64,000 nucleotides of DNA. It comes from Mangifera indica. Its lineage: Eukaryota > Streptophyta > Magnoliopsida > Sapindales > Anacardiaceae. A program made the translations under genes and the position numbers. The stretch lies in the NCBI RefSeq assembly GCF_011075055.1, contig NC_058151.1:14079800-14143799 (forward strand), read 5' to 3'. Below are positions 63,260 through 64,000 of the stretch, one piece after another (position 1 is the first letter of the stretch; each line of letters opens with the position of its first letter). Under the pieces are notes generated by a model, which had not been told where the DNA came from, did not search any database, and worked only from the letters and a program-made list of their open reading frames with translations.

Positions 63260-64000
63260 TTATTTTTTCCCATTTGGTTTTGGTGATGGGTGAGGATGAT
63301 GATATGGAGAAGCATGCCCATTTGGATTGGATAAGCTCCTCATGGGTGGTTGCCCGTTCCTTGTAATGAATCCTACCTGTGTCCTAGCACCGTTTTTATA
63401 ATTTCGGTTGGATCTGTTGTGATCTGCTTGCATAGATTGGAAGTAATAGGAAGAGCTGGCCATATCTTTGAGATTGGGTAATGGCTTCAATGCTTCCACA
63501 ACTTCACTCATCCGGGGTCTGCTTTTGGGGTCCCGACTCAGGCACTGGGCAGCCAGCTGGGCAGCTTTCTGAGAACCTTTGATTGAAAAGTGACCTTCAA
63601 GGCGAGGGTCTAACAATCGGTAGAACCTCCTCTTGTCTCCAAGATGCGGCCTTGCCCATTCAACAAGGTTATGCTCCCCGTTTGGTCGGTTTTTATCCAT
63701 GGATCTTCTACCGGTCAGCATTTCAAGTAAAACTACTCCAAAGCTATACACATCACTCTTTGATGTTAAATGTCCTACATCCATGATAATCATTTTAGAT
63801 TTAAGTACTAGCAAATAACAATCAATGATTTCTGCACTAATATCGTTAAAGCTTCCATAGAAAAAACGATAAGCATCACGCACCAGTCATTACATATTCA
63901 GGAGCAGCATAACCGTAAGTTCCCATTACTCGAGTAGATACATGAGTTTTACCTTCCTCGGGGGCATCTTTGGCTAGTCCAAAATCAGAGAGTTTGGCAT
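63260..64000 (-). CDS. receptor-like cytoplasmic kinase (PBL34/35/36-like), 5' part outside window
   Basis: Ser/Thr kinase of RLCK subfamily VII, a group that relays signals from pattern-recognition receptors. Only the two last exons are present: complement of 63885-64000 and 63260-63774; the N-lobe and start lie beyond the window edge. Visible are the DFG motif ([20 protein letters not shown]), the activation-segment end [14 protein letters not shown], subdomain IX ([20 protein letters not shown]), and the [16 protein letters not shown] segment typical of this RLCK group. The terminal exon also codes for a low-complexity tail of about 60 residues, rich in Asn, Pro and His, ending PKPNGKK. 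Position next to HIR and VDAC agrees with At3g01300/At5g15080 (recalled). Confidence 0.9.

Overview
This is a piece of nuclear genome from a eudicot plant, probably a rosid. Intergenic DNA is AT-rich, the genes are intron-rich with plant-type GT-AG splice sites, and every recognisable protein is a plant family (WRKY, WRI-type AP2, PIN, pectate lyase, plant cysteine oxidase, HIR). No bacterial, organellar or viral gene block was seen.

Layout. 1-1585 (-): 5' part of a group IIb WRKY factor of the WRKY61/72 type, cut by the window edge. 6.3-7.5 kb (-): decayed serine carboxypeptidase-like gene. 9.1-11.6 kb (-): plant cysteine oxidase. 11.6-20.8 kb: gene-free repeats (hAT-like element, two large tandem duplications, fold-back MITEs). 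20.9-24.3 kb (+): V-ATPase subunit d. 25.5-27.6 kb (-): degenerate APC11-like RING gene. 29.4-31.9 kb (-): DUF7906-type membrane protein. 32.9-34.7 kb (-): WRI-type AP2 factor with a 9-nt microexon. 34.7-40.1 kb: repeats and gene debris. 40.2-45.0 kb (+): SSRP1 of FACT. 46.1-47.8 kb (-): pectate lyase. 47.8-54.3 kb: repeats. 54.3-55.9 kb (+): PIN8-type auxin carrier. 57.3-59.5 kb (+): VDAC. 60.0-61.2 kb (-): HIR protein. 63.3-64.0 kb (-): 3' part of a receptor-like cytoplasmic kinase. Exon models for the complete genes were built by hand; each sums to a whole number of codons and matches the usual family length.

These genes are independent housekeeping, signalling and regulatory loci; they do not form a pathway. 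Their order is informative. From recalled Arabidopsis locus numbers, it resembles the At5g15080-15130 block (kinase, VDAC, PIN8, pectate lyase, PCO1, WRKY72), complemented by At3g01270-01300 (pectate lyase, VDAC, HIR, kinase), with the At3g28710-28730 trio (VHA-d, membrane protein, SSRP1) lying between PCO and pectate lyase. The window may preserve an ancestral arrangement later split in Arabidopsis.

Most useful second looks: the APC11-like gene with lost zinc ligands, the SCPL pseudogene with readable lesions, a family of short hAT-like elements with 8-bp target duplications and shared 21-bp internal repeats, three GC-AG introns (one with a duplicated donor), and gene debris at 36-38 kb. I did not find a convincing novel multi-gene system.
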